A stretch of DNA of 64,000 bases from Phyto melanocephala (GCA_941918925.1 OW799236.1:85276213-85340212), one strand, 5' to 3'. Shown: positions 12,691-25,874, counted from the stretch's first letter. Program-made: numbers and translations. The notes: generated by a model not told the origin, from the letters alone.

Positions 12691-13085
12691 GGCCCCTTTC
12701 GCATTAGGCAACTTTAATTGCGCAAGTATAATTTTAATTTTTATTTATTTTCTTTTGCACTTGCTTTTATGTTCACATTGAGCAACTTGGTTGAACAAGT
12801 TTAATTTGCTTATGCTCGAATTTTCGTAATTTTTTCCAATTTCTCATAATTTTTTAATATTTGATTAACTTTAAACAAATAAACTTTTCACACACACAAA
12901 ATTACATAACACACCGAAGAAGAAATAAAAGACAATGTCAAAAACAAATAAATATTCCAAGACAAGAATGACAGCAGAAGCAGAATTGCCAAGTACAAGC
13001 AAGTCTCTACTCAAATCTCGGCAATTCTTTCCCCTTCACACCGACCTTTCCTCTCACACCCACAAACACAAGACTTGTGTTAAAC
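12691..13085. mobile_element. MITE of the ACTTG family, uninterrupted copy
   Basis: Starts cccctttcgcattaggcaac, then ttttgcacttgcttttatgttcac, aagtacaagcaagt and tcacaccgacctttcc in the same order as 8974-9644. The right TIR is eroded (acaagacttgtg). The open frame 12935-13144 is derived from it. Confidence 0.65.
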
Positions 13086-15520
13086 ATAATGCTGTCTCCC
13101 TTTATTTTTTCAAAGAATTTATCAACACTTTTTCATATGTCTAGAGTTTATAGAAAGTATTCCATAAGTTCTAAAAGCAATAAAATTTTCTGTTCATAGA
13201 AAAAAGTTGTTGTATAGGAAGTAAATTTAATTCAATGAATGTAAGCATTATATGAAGTAAAATACCGGAGCCTAATTTGACGGTGTAATATTGGTGCATA
13301 CTTGACAGACTTGGGCATTAAAAGTTTAAATTTTGATTTTTAAATTGCAATATACTCACACTTTTTCACTGATCCACTCATAATTTTTAAAATTGATGTG
13401 AACTTTATGACTTTTAAATTATTTTCCTAGTAGTGTAATTCAATTTACAGTTGAACGTGTGGATGCAGTGTTAAAACATAAAACAGAATATAATCAGCTG
13501 GGCTTTTAGCACCACCTTATTAAATGTACTTAGTACAAAATATAAACACAAAAATCACCCAATCCATGCAGTTAAGCAAAAAGCTCTTTAATTAATCAAA
13601 ACATGTTAATAAGTTTTATTTAATTTATGTAGATATTTTATTTTAGATTAATATGTTTACTTTAAAACAATGGTGTAACATTTCTTCGAGCAGTTGATAT
13701 CCTAAAAAACTAATAAAAAAAATTAACTTGTAACAATTATGTACATAATTTGCAGATTGTTTAACTCACGCACTTGCTGAGCAATATGTGTTACTTTTTT
13801 TTTTAATTTTGATTAAAATTAGGTAAATTATTTTATATTCTACAACTATGACTTTCAATGTTATGCAGCTTTTAATTTAAAGATAATTATTTCAAATTAT
13901 GGCATAATTAATAAAAATCAATTTTTTGTTGTATTAAGTTTAAAGAGAGACGAAATTTAATTTATTAAATACTATAAGTTTTTTTAATACTCAGCTTATA
14001 TATAATAAAGCTTCTTTAATTATACTTTTTGTTTTTGTTTATCTATAATATTATTTTTTACACACAAATTAACAATAAAAGAAAATAATTATTTATATTA
14101 AGTATTGTAACTATTTAATTTTTTTTTTAATATTATTACATAAGCTCGGCTTTAAATAATAAGAAAAATTATATAATACTATTTAAACAAATTAATTTAA
14201 ATGAATTTTTAATTTCTTATACATTTTCAGTTTTATTAGTTTTTTTTCAAATTTATTTTTTTTACTATTTTACAGTATTTTTATTATAATTTTAATTAAA
14301 AGTTAGTTTGAAGTGAAACAAATTTATAAAAAAAAACAGAACAACTCAAAAGCTGACCTTAAAACTTTTAAAGTTTTGGTAGCTTTGTTTCCTAAAAAAT
14401 ATAAAAAAAAAGTTTTTAATATTTTTCAACATTTTCTATTTAAATTTACTTAAAGTAAAAATTACAAGGAATTTAGAATCAAGATAAGAGTGAAATTGGT
14501 ACAAATTTATTTTATTAAAAGATGAATTTAGAAAAAATATCAATCATCATGCACTTTTTAGATTTACAACAAGTTTAAGAAATAATTGGCAACTAAATCT
14601 AAAAAGAGTTGTTTTTTTTAAGTAAATAGGACCTTGTTATTTTATTTCCTTTTAAGTTAACTAAATTTTTATAATACATGCTATAATTTTAAGTTTATTT
14701 TTATGTTTTAATGTAAGTATTATTTAATATTTTTGTTTTTAATTATACAATTCAACATGTGGTTTTAACAATGATTTTTATTTAAATTTAGCTTATTTTT
14801 AATAATTATTTTGCTTTTGTTTATATTTATAATTATTATAATGCACCATAAAATTATAAAAACAAAAATTTATTTTATTTTGTTTTTTTTCCTCTTTTTT
14901 ATGTTTTATAAAAAATTTTCTTATATATTTTTCATAATTTATGAAAATAATTTAATATATTTATATATATATTTTTTTAAATTTGTTTTTATTATTACTG
15001 CTCTCTGGGGATTTTGGTTTAATCTTTTTTATGTTGAATTTTATTATTATAATTTTTCTTTTATTTTTGACACGGGCAGTCTATTTTTTAATGATTTTTT
15101 TAAAATTCCTAGTTGCTTTTCCTCTTTTAAATTAAACTACATTTTTATTTATTTATTTTGTTATTTACTTTTTATATTAAATGTAACACAACAACTTGTC
15201 AAATTTATTTCATTTTTTGTTTGTTTATGTATGTATTTTCTATTTTATGAATTCTACGCACCATTTTGTTTTGTTCAAGATTGTTTTTTTTTATTTCAAG
15301 TTAAATGTATGTATTTAATTTCAGTTTATGGTATATTCTTGTTGTTTTATTTAACGTTTATCAAGAATTTTAGAAGAAATGTTTTGTAAATTTTTTTGTA
15401 ATTCAGGAAGAGAAAATGGTCGCTCTAAGAAATAGCGGTGTATGTGGTGGTGGTCACAAGTACATATGTACATGTAGATGTGATAAAAAAAAATTATAAT
15501 TAATTAAAACGAAAACTGTA
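13086..15520. other. Extremely AT-rich spacer
   Basis: Includes a 192-codon open frame (14811-15389) made almost wholly of Phe, Ile, Leu and Tyr, starting at a non-ATG codon. I treat it as a composition artefact. No exon or TIR pair seen. Confidence 0.45.
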
Positions 15521-15565
15521 ATCAAAATCTTTAAAAATTAAAATTTTTAATTTTTGATTACAAAT
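15521..15565. repeat. AT-rich palindrome
   Basis: gtaatcaaaatctttaaaaa and ttttaatttttgattac form a hairpin with a short AT loop. Confidence 0.55.
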
Positions 15566-15624
15566 CGCTGTTTCCGAATTTAATTTACATCACATAAAAC
15601 ATACACACATGCTTATGTATGTAT

Positions 15625-15833
15625 CAAGGCATATTAATTCATCAGGTAATTGCAGTTCGGAGAGAATTTTTTTGTTTACATTCTTTATATATGAAGTTTG
15701 ACATTTTAAATAAATGAGAGAGGAAAGAAAATTGTTTTTTATCTACAGACTTTGAAAGCTGAAATTTCAAATAAGTGAAGAAAAAAATAATCAGCTGACG
15801 AAACAAGACTACCTGATGAATAAATGTGCCTTG
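15625..15833. mobile_element. Short MITE, CAAGG family, copy 2
   Basis: Ends caaggcatattaattcatca and, at the right, tgatgaataaatgtgccttg. Flanks GTATGTAT at 15617-15624 and 15834-15841 are consistent with an 8-bp target duplication, although the site is a GTAT repeat. The interior shares tcagctgacgaa and gagagagg motifs with copies 1 and 3. Confidence 0.82.
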
Positions 15834-17988
15834 GTATGTATGTATGTACGTACATATTATGTACCTGTAAAAAAAATATTTTTTACAAAATTGTTTTAAA
15901 TGTTAATAAATGGAAGTTGTCAAAAAAAAATGTTACAACGTTTTATAAACAAACAGTGGCTTGTATTGAATTCAAAGTTTTTAAAAGTTTTTATTTTGAT
16001 TCTTTCATTGATTATTTTTTCTCCATAGACCATTACAAACGACATTTCCTTCCATTTTTCAATTATTTTCAAAAACTTTATGAAGGTTTAATAAAATAAA
16101 TCATATTAACGTGTGATTGATTAAACATTAAAATATTCAAGTGGTGCTTATTGTGGCAAATCAACACTAGTAGCGATGTCAGTTAAATTTTGTAGCAATT
16201 TTTAAAGCTGAGCTCAAACAAAAACATCAGCAGAATAACGACATGTTGTTGACAAAGTAAATAGTTATGTTAGTTATTTTACGCCACGTTTACCACTAAC
16301 AATGCTGCCATGACAATTATGTTTATTGCAAAAAATGCTGATAATTGTTTTCATATAAAGCAAAATGTCAAACGAGAATGTTGAATATTTTGTTGCAGCA
16401 ATATGCGTTTTGGGCGAGCTATGTAAATAGTTTTGCGAGTTGCATACTATCTAAGCATATCTTTCGGTATCATGTTTTTCCCTTTTGAAATTTATCTTTT
16501 AAGTAGGTACAAAGCTTTTAATTATTGTCAGCATATGTCAGATTATTGTCTGGATTAACTGTCATCACAATATGTATTCAAAACAGTAGCTCAGACAATT
16601 GAAAAAGCATACAGTTGTTAGTGAAAAAGTGTTCATGTATTACTATTTATTATATTGGCAGCTGTAAAAGCTGCGTTAATTTTTTGTTTAAATTGGTGTT
16701 TTTTTTTTAATTTAACACTTTTAAGTTATTATTTTGTTAAAAAATAGTAAAACACAAAAAAGCGATTTTGATAGCTAATTGAGGCAATAATTGCTTAAGC
16801 AATCAATAGACAATTTGCCAATATAATTTGACAAAAGAAATGGTTTCAAAAAATATTGTTACGTGGAAACTACAGAAAAGACCAATTTTGCTAGGTTAGG
16901 TTATCGAAATCGATTTAACAAGTCTAAAAATATTCTTCATAATGGTGTAAATTTGCTGCACAAATACTTTTAAGAATTTTACAAGTAAAGAGTTATTTCC
17001 AAACTTATAATCAATTAATTATTTATCAAAGGTTTACTGTATACAATTTTTATATGTGCGCATGCTAAACTCGTTTAATGCAATTGAGTTGTTCTACAGT
17101 TTAGCCTTTGCATTTTTTGGTAACACTAGTTACAGCAATATGAAAGTTCAAGTTTTTCAAGGTTTTTGAGCTTTTAAGGTTTTTAAGCACCAATTTTACC
17201 AAATTTTTTTTACTATACACTTGACGGTCATCTAATTTCTAAAATGACAATCCGCGTTGTCAAAAGCTCTGTGAAGAATATCATAATTTGTCCAAAAAAT
17301 CATATTTTGAGGAAAAACATCATCACGCTGTTTTATTCAAAAATCAAGCTGATTATTGAAATTTATATTAACATAAGTTGGTCTTTATAAGTTATCTGAT
17401 ATTTAAAGATACAAGCGTTGAATTTCATTATACATTATAAAGAATCAGTTATTTCTAAAAATAAAAAACATTATTTGAGAACAAGATAATGATCTTATAT
17501 TTTGGACAAAAAATCACTAAAAGATGATAAAATCGTTATTCTGGCAACGCTGATGACAACACTGTTTTTCAATGATATTGTGGTGAATATTATTAACAGT
17601 ATGTTGAATTAACAGAATAATAACAGTTAGAAGGTATAATAAGTTCGCGTTTTAAAAAAACAAAAATTGTAAAAACTTCCTGGAAAATTCAAAATTTAGA
17701 TAAACAAAAATCCGAGTTTTTTTAAACAAAAAAAGGACTTAGGTAGCTTTGGTGTGAAAAAAGAAAATTTTGTATTTTGGACCCACATATATCTTCTTCT
17801 TTACTTCTTCGGATAGAAAAAGTTTAAGATAATAGATAATTAAGTTAATAATAGAAACCTCTGTATGTGTATTTCAAATAATTCAAAAAGGACAAACCGG
17901 CAAACATAACTATATACCATTTAGACAAAAACCATAATGTTATAATATTTTTTTAAAGTTCCCTTTTTTTTGTACATCTAAGTCTACG
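15834..17988. other. AT-rich spacer without gene
   Basis: The 91-codon frame at 15824-16099 starts inside a GTAT repeat and has no recognisable domain. Nothing else stands out. Confidence 0.4.
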
Positions 17989-17989
17989 C

Positions 17990-18150
17990 ATATTTATTCA
18001 TCGCAGTTCGAATAGAATTTCGTCACATTTGAAATAAAAGAGAGAAGAGAAAATTCATTGCTTTTTATCTATGGAATTTGAAGATGAAGTTAAAAAAAAA
18101 ATAATCAGATGACGAATCAAGACAATCTGATGAATAAATAAATAATAAAA
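17990..18150. mobile_element. Short MITE, CAAGG family, copy 3 (eroded)
   Basis: gcatatttattcatcgcagt at the left and aatctgatgaataaat at the right align with copies 1 and 2; the interior gagagaagagaaaatt and tgacgaatcaaga are shared. Terminal CAAGG bases are lost. Confidence 0.65.
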
Positions 18151-18202
18151 TACACTGTAAAGAGGCACAAAAATCATAAGTAAACCTTCATTCAAAATTG
18201 AA

Positions 18203-18621
18203 TCTATATATATAAAAATGAATCCCTTTTTCCCTTGGTCACGGCATCACGCGTGAATGGCTGGACCGATTTCACTAATTCTTTTTTTGTTGTATTTGTT
18301 ATTATTAGGATAAGGTTCTTATGTAAGAAAATAATAATGTGTCACTGGCAGTAATATTAACGTAGTTGACATTAAAACAAAGAAACGTAGTTTACATGCT
18401 CTTTGCAAATATATCAGTCGGAGTTGGTCTGTGGTCGGAGTTATAATAATTTTTGTTTCTAAAAATGCCGGCAATTAGACGTACAAACTTAAGTCGCGAA
18501 TAATTTTGATTTATTAATATACCAACAGCAATACTTAATAAAGAAATTAACTTAATTCAGATAAAAAGGTAACAGATATTTCTTAATTATAGAGCGGTAC
18601 GAAGTTCGCCGGGTCAGCTAG
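18203..18621 (+). mobile_element. Non-autonomous Helitron-type element
   Basis: Begins TCTATATATATAAAAATGAA and ends ccgggtcagCTAG, inserted between A and T, with no TIR and no target duplication. A short hairpin-forming acgaagttcg lies just before the end. The 5' TC, 3' CTAG and A-T target are the classic Helitron signature. 419 bp, no helicase coding. Confidence 0.82.
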
Positions 18622-20345
18622 TATTATAATAAAAATCAAAGAAAAATACTATTTAAAAAGAAAATATACAGGCACGTCACACATTCCGATCGGAGTGGCT
18701 TTGATTCCGTATGTGCGACTTCGATAGACTTTGTTTGAAGATTAATTCCCAAAAATTTTAAAGTCTCTGCTTTTCAAACGAAGTATGGCTGTATTGTTCA
18801 TGACAAAACAAAAAAAGTAACTATAAAAATCAGCATCACTTTTATGTGGTCTACTTTATATCTACATTTTTGTTTGTTATAAAAAAATTGGTTTGCACAA
18901 AAATATAATGAGGCAATGCTTAGATTGAGAGATACCTCAGTTTGTTTTGTTTTTCAACATTCATTAAAAAAAGCAAATCCACTTTGCAATTTTGAAGTGG
19001 TTTCATTTCGAAGAAGTTTTTTGTTTTTCATTCTCTAAACACCCGATTTTTGGGATTGAAAATTGTTTTCGATCGAAATTGCGTTCTGTGACATGGCTGA
19101 TATATTCAAAATGAAATAATTGATAAAAATTGTCAATTTCTTTACATGTAAAATATAAAAACTGAAATATTCAATACAACTCGCTGTTCATTAAGCAAAA
19201 CAAAATATAAGTATTTTCTAAAAAGTTGTATACATAATACATAGATCATTTCAAAATAAATTTTATCAAAAATTGATTGTTTTGTCCTTATATCTTGTTT
19301 TGTTTTTTGTGTGTTTCAAAAAATTATAAAATTAATTAAAAAAGGGTTTGTTTTATATTCGGTTGTGTGTCATTTTCAGAAGTTGGATTATGTTCCTAAT
19401 TATAGTGTTTTTTTTCTCCTTTTTTATAGATGAATTGAACTATTTTACATTACAGTTGTTATTATTATTTATTTAGTTTTGTTTTTGTTCTTACATGGTA
19501 AAAAGATCATAGTTACTTATTATTATTATTATTATTTTTTTTTAGAATTTGTTAATACATATTTTTACGATTTTTTTTCTTTAATTATTATTAGTATTTT
19601 TTTTGTGTTTTTTTTTTTTTTGCTAGGAATTTAATTTCTTTATTTATATAATTTGTTTTAATCGTAATTTCTCCTTTTCTTTCTCCTGTAATAAAAAATA
19701 TCAAGAGAGAAAAATAATTGATTTTATAATAAAAACAAACAAAATATTGGAATCGTTAAGTTTTCAACGAATTAAAGGTGTTGCAACTAGCCAATTTCAA
19801 ATAAGCATGCTTTCTTATTTGCGGATAGGAGGGATTTACAGATTCTTAACTAAAAATATTCAACTTAAACTTAATACAAAAGGATATTAACATTCTTTTT
19901 TTTTGTAATTTAAGGATTTTAAAAGTGTTCAATTGATTATTGAGGGGAGGTACTAAATAAATTGCAATATATTGCTAAAAATCTATTACTTAAACTTTTT
20001 TATTTAAGCTTAAGTTTACGAAAGTTATCTAAATTTAAAATTAAAGTTTAAAATCAAATTATTGGGTGTATAATCTAAAAATGCGGTTGCAAACATTTTA
20101 AATGGGTTGTTTATTTAAAAAAATACATATCGATGGTCGAATGTTAAAAGGCTCTTAACTGGTGTTTTTAACGAAATTGAGTAATTTCATTCCACACAAA
20201 TTCATCTTGATGCAAAAACTTAATGAAAGTTGTAATGATACTATAGCTTCTTTACCGTTTTTGCCTTCTACTGTAAAGTAAAAATAATTTGAGTAACAAT
20301 ATTTATATGTCATTCTCTTTATTCTCACAAAGTTATTGATCAGCA
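18622..20345. other. AT-rich spacer without gene
   Basis: Includes the trinucleotide run ttattattattatt near 19519-19535. No supported coding region. Confidence 0.4.
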
Positions 20346-20487
20346 CAGGGTACACTTATACAGGTGGCGGTGACAGCCCAGCTGATCATTTTTTTTTTAT
20401 TGCCAATATTTGTCGAACTCTATATATAAAAAAGAAAAACAAAAATTGCTCTCCTTTACGCTATCACCTTATGTAATAACACCATGG
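20346..20487. mobile_element. CAGGGTAC-family MITE, partial
   Basis: cagggtacacttatacaggt, then ggcggtgacagcccagctga and ctcctttacgctatcacctt match the fuller copy at 37568-37773. The right TIR (gtgtaccctg) is missing. Confidence 0.75.
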
Positions 20488-20494
20488 ATCAACA

Positions 20495-21375
20495 TGTGTA
20501 AACAATAGTTTTTTCTTTTTTAAAAGTGTCGAATTTTGTGCAAACTTCTTAAATTAAAAAAAGGGCCTCTAAAGCACATCGATTGCTCACTGATGCTTAT
20601 GGTAAATGTGTTCCATCGGCTTAAAATTAACAGAGATGGTTTGTACGATTCAAAAGTGGTGATTTTGATACGGAAGGCATAGATCGCCTCAGCCAGCCAA
20701 AATAATTTTTAAGACCCAGGATTGGAGGCAATTCTCCATGAAAAATGTTGTCGAACTTAACAAAAGCTTGGAAATTTGTTAAAAGATACTAAAGCAGCAA
20801 TTTCAAAACGATTCTAAGCTGAAGAGTTCATCCAAAAGCAGGGAAAATTAATACTATACGAATTAAAGCCGGCTTTGAAAGACGATATTGCATATCCGAA
20901 ATGTCAATTGGACACAAAAAAGACAATAATTTTTGCACAGAATTATATGCGATGAAAACTAAGTTACAATAACCCGTAGCGTAAGAGATCATCAAAACAT
21001 TGCCCGACAAAACAGCAGAATCGACTTAAAGGCCAAAAAATATACATGACGGTAAAATATTCAATATGTTTTTGGTGTGACCAAAAGGGTCCCATCTAAT
21101 ACGAGCTGCTGAAATCTGAGCAGACCATCACATAAAGCGAGCATTTTCCTAAAAACGTCCATTCTGTGCGGCCGGACATAAAACCTTAATATTTAACCAT
21201 GACAATGCTTGACCCAGATTTTGCAATACCTGTTAAAAACTATTTAGAAAAAAGTGGTTGAAAAGTTTTTTCCTCACCCGTCTTATATTCCAGATCTAAC
21301 CTATCTATTTCGATCGATGCCAAACGCTCCCTCTGGAGTATGCCCCACTTTATCATATGTTGTTAGAAATATGGA
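20495..21375 (+). pseudogene. Mariner (mauritiana-like) transposase, heavily decayed
   Basis: Plus-strand frames retain, in order, KAHRLLTDAYGKCVPS, RWFVRFKSGDFDTEG (the helix-turn-helix region), an altered linker and GFERRYCISEMSIGHK, then FWCDQKGPI and YELLKSEQT (catalytic core region). Stops and frameshifts are frequent. Flanking TIRs were not found. Confidence 0.72.
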
Positions 21376-22250
21376 AAAAGGTAATATTTAACAATAACCA
21401 ATACTTTGAGTAAATTTTTTATCGTACAAATGTTTAAAAACAAAAATTATAAATTTTTAAAAATTCCGCATTTTTAGGTTATAGGTACATTAAATTTATT
21501 AAATTTGAAATAAAATGAAGTCAATTAAGAGCCAGGACAATTTAAATTTAGTATGCAATTTTTTTTTATAAAATATGGTTTCCACCTAAAATATTCAGCT
21601 TCTAATTAAACCGCTATTTAGAAAAGATTTATTGGGAATAACATTTTAGCGTTCTGATAAAATATGCAATTTATTGGAATATTGTACGTAATTTTTTAAC
21701 AATCAATCGAACACCATTTGAACAATTTCACTTGCAACTAACTTCAATCTAATTTTGTCAACATTAAATGCAAAATCAAAAACGGTTAACTACAACCAAA
21801 ATAATTAAATCAACAAAATAATTATAACATAAAATCTATTAATAACAATTAATTAAATAACTTTTCTTTAGCTCTTCTTTTTGTTTTAAAAAATATGCTT
21901 ACTTGCGCCTAAAAGTATGTATATAAAATTAATGATCATTCATATATAAGTATATATTTTGTAATATACATTAATTTAAAAGTTTACTTTCCGAAATTCA
22001 ATTTGTTTTACAAAAATAAATAGCAGAAATGTTTAAAAAGAGGTAATCAATTTAGGAATATTGTAATAAAGGGAAATGGTGTCAAATAGTTGTTATTTCT
22101 TGTTTAAATTAATGATATTTAAGAGTACAATTTGTTTGGTTTAAGATTTAAGAAAATAGTTATTTTTCTTAAGATATAAACTTTTATTTTTTAATTATTT
22201 TTAAATGTTTGGTTTAAGTGGTGAATTTTTTTTTTATATTATTATTTAGT
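21376..22250. other. AT-rich spacer
   Basis: No gene or repeat boundary recognised. Confidence 0.4.
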
Positions 22251-22256
22251 TTTTGG

Positions 22257-22400
22257 ATGATGATGATGATAATGATGGTTGGTGGTGGTAGTGGAGTGGT
22301 GGTTAAGGTGATGATGATTTCTTTTGGTGGTAGTAGTAGTAGTAGTATTACATAGTTTTATTTTAGACAGGAGTAGTAATAATTAGTAGTTCTAGTAGTT
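22257..22400 (+). repeat. Trinucleotide-rich tract
   Basis: Runs of gat (22257-22271), ggt/gat mixtures and tag (22329-22347). On the minus strand the tract directly follows the candidate mini-exon 22416-22431 and would read as UTR. Confidence 0.7.
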
Positions 22401-22415
22401 GTGGTAGGGAATTTT

Positions 22416-22431
22416 CTAATCATCATTCAAT
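22416..22431 (-). CDS. Candidate alternative terminal mini-exon of Bsg (speculative)
   Basis: On the minus strand the acceptor context TTATTTTTTTATAG is followed by ATTGAATGATGATTAG. If spliced to the GTAAGT donor at the end of the Bsg terminal exon (last exonic base 33337), the phase fits and the tail would end NQELNDD. The implied intron is about 10.9 kb. A chance match is quite possible. Confidence 0.15.
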
Positions 22432-22439
22432 CTATAAAA

Positions 22440-23567
22440 AAATAATTATAAATTTTGTTTCAATTTAATTTTTTTCTTTCAATATTAAGTGTTAAAATAA
22501 ACAGCATTTTTTTTGTAGGCTAGTCATTAGCAAAGCAAAACAAAAACAAATAGCTAAATTTACAAACAGCGTTGTATTTTTGTGTCATTTCAAAACAAAA
22601 GTAAAACTATAAACTATATTCAATACAACAGAGTGTTTGTAAATTGAACAAATTAAGATTTGTAATAAAAAAACAGTCCATTGACATATTTGTTTATTAC
22701 TTTGTGCATATTTGTTAATGTATAGAGTTGTGACATCGGGTCCATAACTGAGAAATTGATGTCCTGAGAATTTTTATATTGTTTTTTATTTGTATATGGG
22801 GTTTGAAGCTTCTCATGACATCACTATCTCACTTGTGGGCCCTATGTTAATGTTAAGTGATAAAAAATAAAACAGTACACCAAAAGAACAAAGGAAATAT
22901 TATTCTTTTAATACACAAAAAGGTAAAAGTTGTAAATAAAAAATATTTTTATAACAACTAAAAATTTTTGTTAAATCATGCTTTTTTACTTGAAAAAATA
23001 AGAATCAATTACGGACTTAAAATCAAATTTGTCTTAATAATTTCGCTAACTTAATTTTTTATGGTGGATTTAATCGTGTGCTTTAAGCAAATTTGTTGTT
23101 CAAGCAAAATTTCTTTTTCATATACCTTTGTATGTTTTAATGTATTTTGACGTCTTTATTTTAAAGAAAAAAAAAATACTATCCGGAAAACTCGCAATTT
23201 GAATTTGTTTAATTTTTATTTATATATATCCAGGGGCCCAATTCTCGTTCTATAAAACTGTGAAATCAAGGCGAATACAACTATCAGGTGGTGATAGTTC
23301 TACAACAAATATTATATAAAAAAAACAACATGATTTTTATTATTGCTTTTGTTTGCCGATGTGTCAAAAACTACATGGTTTTTGTTTGTATTTTCAAAAA
23401 AATTTGCGCAGTAAAAATCAAACCTTGTTAACCTAAATAACCTTTGCAAATCAGCCAATATTTATGCAAACAAAAGGAGAAGATCAGAGGCTCAATATTC
23501 TTAAAAGGTATGGGGGTACCATATAAGTAATATGATACACAAAAAGTTTTCATTTCACAATTTCAAT
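22440..23567. other. AT-rich spacer with an unresolved repeat
   Basis: A segment starting ccaggggcccaattctcgtt at 23230 resembles repeat termini but no partner end was identified. Confidence 0.35.
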
Positions 23568-23935
23568 CAAGGCGAATTCATACAGGTGAAATTATCAGCC
23601 CAGCTGATGGGGAGACTTTATGTCAAAATTGGTTGAATTTGCCTTATTAATGCAGGGAAGGGAAATATGCTTTTAAATTCTGTATTAAACAATTAACTTG
23701 AGTGTACTTTTTTGATAATAAATGTGCTTAATTTATGTATATTTGTTGCTTTTGCGTCATTAATAATGTGTTTCAAACAATTATATCCTTTTTTTATTCA
23801 AATTTTATTATATTTAATATGTAAAAACAACTTTTCCATCCCTGATATACGAATTGCCCTTGACATAAAACATCTCATGAAAAGTTGCTTTGTTGTATCA
23901 ATTCGCCGTTGCATATACCTTATGGATATGCCTTG
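23568..23935. mobile_element. 370-bp CAAGG-terminus MITE, copy 1
   Basis: Ends caaggcgaattcatacaggt and ccttatggatatgccttg form imperfect TIRs. It is nearly collinear with 36430-36807 and clearly the same family. Flanks ATTTCAAT and GTTTTAAT agree at 6 of 8 positions. Open frame 23712-23942 is internal and meaningless. Confidence 0.85.
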
Positions 23936-24075
23936 GTTTTAATAAACAAGAACTAAGCGGCAGTTATCAAATTAAGCAGTTATTTTGAACTGATTTCCAT
24001 TGATTAATTAATTAATTCATATCTTTAAAACTCACTAACCTAGTAGCAAACGACATCCATTTTAATAATAAACTA

Positions 24076-24160
24076 TAACTTGAAAAAGTGCTATATTCGA
24101 CTGTACCCGAATATATATATTTGTACCCACAATTTTGGTGATTTTTAATGTACATACTTG
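24076..24160 (-). repeat. R1-related 3' end, inverted
   Basis: gtgctatattcgactgtacc, then cgaatatata and gtacccacaattttggtg, is a diverged reverse complement of the R1 terminus at 611-668, hairpin included. Confidence 0.55.
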
Positions 24161-24420
24161 AGTCTTTTAAGACTCAATAAAAAACGCATTCAGGACATCA
24201 TGGGAACCATGACAGAACATTGTGACTACCATACAATGTCTAAGCGCAAAAAACGATTCATATATAATTTTCGAAATTGCACTGAGCAATATCTGGAACC
24301 CGCAGACTGTACAGCATATCGGAAGTGGCATTCCTTAGTTTTACTGTTATTTTTTTTTTTTTTTTTTTGTTCTTTAAATTAAACCAGAATGGAGGAATTG
24401 TGTCTATTTAAGATAATTCT
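24161..24420 (+). pseudogene. Possible C-terminal scrap of a LINE ORF2 (weak)
   Basis: The frame contains GTMTEHCDYHTM and later FRNCTEQYLEPADCTAYRKW, recalling the GHC motif and Cys-x2-Cys...Cys cluster after the RNase H region of R1/Jockey-type LINEs. The match is from pattern memory only and short. Confidence 0.2.
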
Positions 24421-24798
24421 AAAATATTTTTTTTAATAAAGATGGGTAGATAGATGGTGACAGTTTGTGTCCGTTAGTAATATGTCGACGTCTTAAAAAT
24501 TATTAACTTATTAATCAGTCACTGATGCGAAATAGGCATGAAGAATTATACGATTCATCAGCAGGTACAAATGATTAAACTTTATTATTAAGGCGAGTGT
24601 TTAAGTGCAATCCGGAATTGATGACCTTAAATGGTCTCCCAAGATTATGCGATTTAACAAAGAGAATTTCGTTAATACCTTTTCACAATTTGTTTTATTC
24701 CATTTTTTAAACTATCGACCTGCACTTATTTAAAGACCTTTTATGTAACTGTAACTAATTGCCGCCTTATTCATAAAAATTGTAAAACGTTTATAAAA

Positions 24799-24921
24799 CT
24801 GGGGACAAATTACGGCATTCGAACGTTACTTGAAAATCCTTATTAGAATATTTATACCTAAAGGTCAGCGAACTCCATCGTTCGAGTAAAATTTCGATCG
24901 TGATCGAATGCCGTAATTTGA
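24799..24921. mobile_element. 135-bp palindromic MITE, copy 1 (diverged)
   Basis: ctggggacaaattacggcat and gatcgaatgccgtaatttg form the TIRs; the interior has the catcgttcgagtaaaatttc motif. It is inverted relative to the other three copies. Confidence 0.8.
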
Positions 24922-25874
24922 CTTTGATTTTTATGAATATTTAAGGCAACTTTTAACTCGACCATTAACGAGTTGTCGATTATTTTGTCATAAGTTCTTG
25001 CTTGTAGCTTTTTGCAAGCGTTCATTTTAAGTTTCGAAATGCGATACCAAATTTTAATAAGAAAAATTCAAATGTTTTAAAGTATTCCTTATCATTTTAA
25101 AATATTTACCAACATAAACTTATCAGGGCCACTAACAGAGCGTCTCAACGTTCTCGCATTTATGAACTAAAAAGATTAAATTTATCAGTGTTATTTTTGA
25201 TTAAGATCACAAACAATCTTAAATGAGGTTAGATAAGAGAATATACCTGATGGTTAATAGAGACGATAATAAGATTGTAATTAATACTGTTAACACTCAA
25301 CTAATCTCATCTAGGACTTTGGTTTTCGTTTGTACATTTAAGACACAATGACTGGTGTCACTAGCATGTCCAAAAAAATTTTAAGAACTTTAGGAGATAT
25401 TTAGACAATTAAAAAAAATATATAAATTAGTTAGACTTTCTACTATCTTTTGGATTTATACTAAAAGGGCTTAAGTCAAAAACTGTATTTTTTGTTTAAA
25501 TTTATTTGTTTAAGTTTCAGAATTATTGCCTTAAAAGCATATTATTGCGATTGGAAGCAGTTAAGCTAGACTTAAGTTATTGATACCAAATGAAAGAAAG
25601 ACAAAATTAGTAAAGCCTTAACAAAAACTCAAACTGCAATTTTTTAACTCAAGACCTTTTTGCTAAACGTCAAAAATATAATTGGTGCATTCGCAAGAAG
25701 TCCTAAGTGTTGTATTGTCATAATGTCATAATTTCCCAAAAAGTTTAAAATTAATAAAAATTATTGTACGGGTAACTGTAGAATTTTTAAGAATTTTCAA
25801 AATAATGACTTTATGACAATACGTCATGTAGGACACCTTATGAGTTCACTATTTGTATAGATGATCAGCCTTAG
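24922..25874. other. AT-rich spacer
   Basis: No supported gene or repeat boundary. Confidence 0.4.

Noticed and set aside
12935..13144. 69-codon frame starting MSKTNKYSK
   Set aside because: It lies inside the ACTTG-family MITE and is not conserved in the sister copy.
14811..15389. 192-codon open frame on the plus strand
   Set aside because: Almost entirely Phe, Ile, Leu, Tyr and Asn from T-rich sequence, starts at a non-ATG codon, no domain, no splice sites. Composition artefact.
22257..22350. CRISPR-like or regulatory array
   Set aside because: Simple trinucleotide repeats in a eukaryotic genome; no spacer structure.
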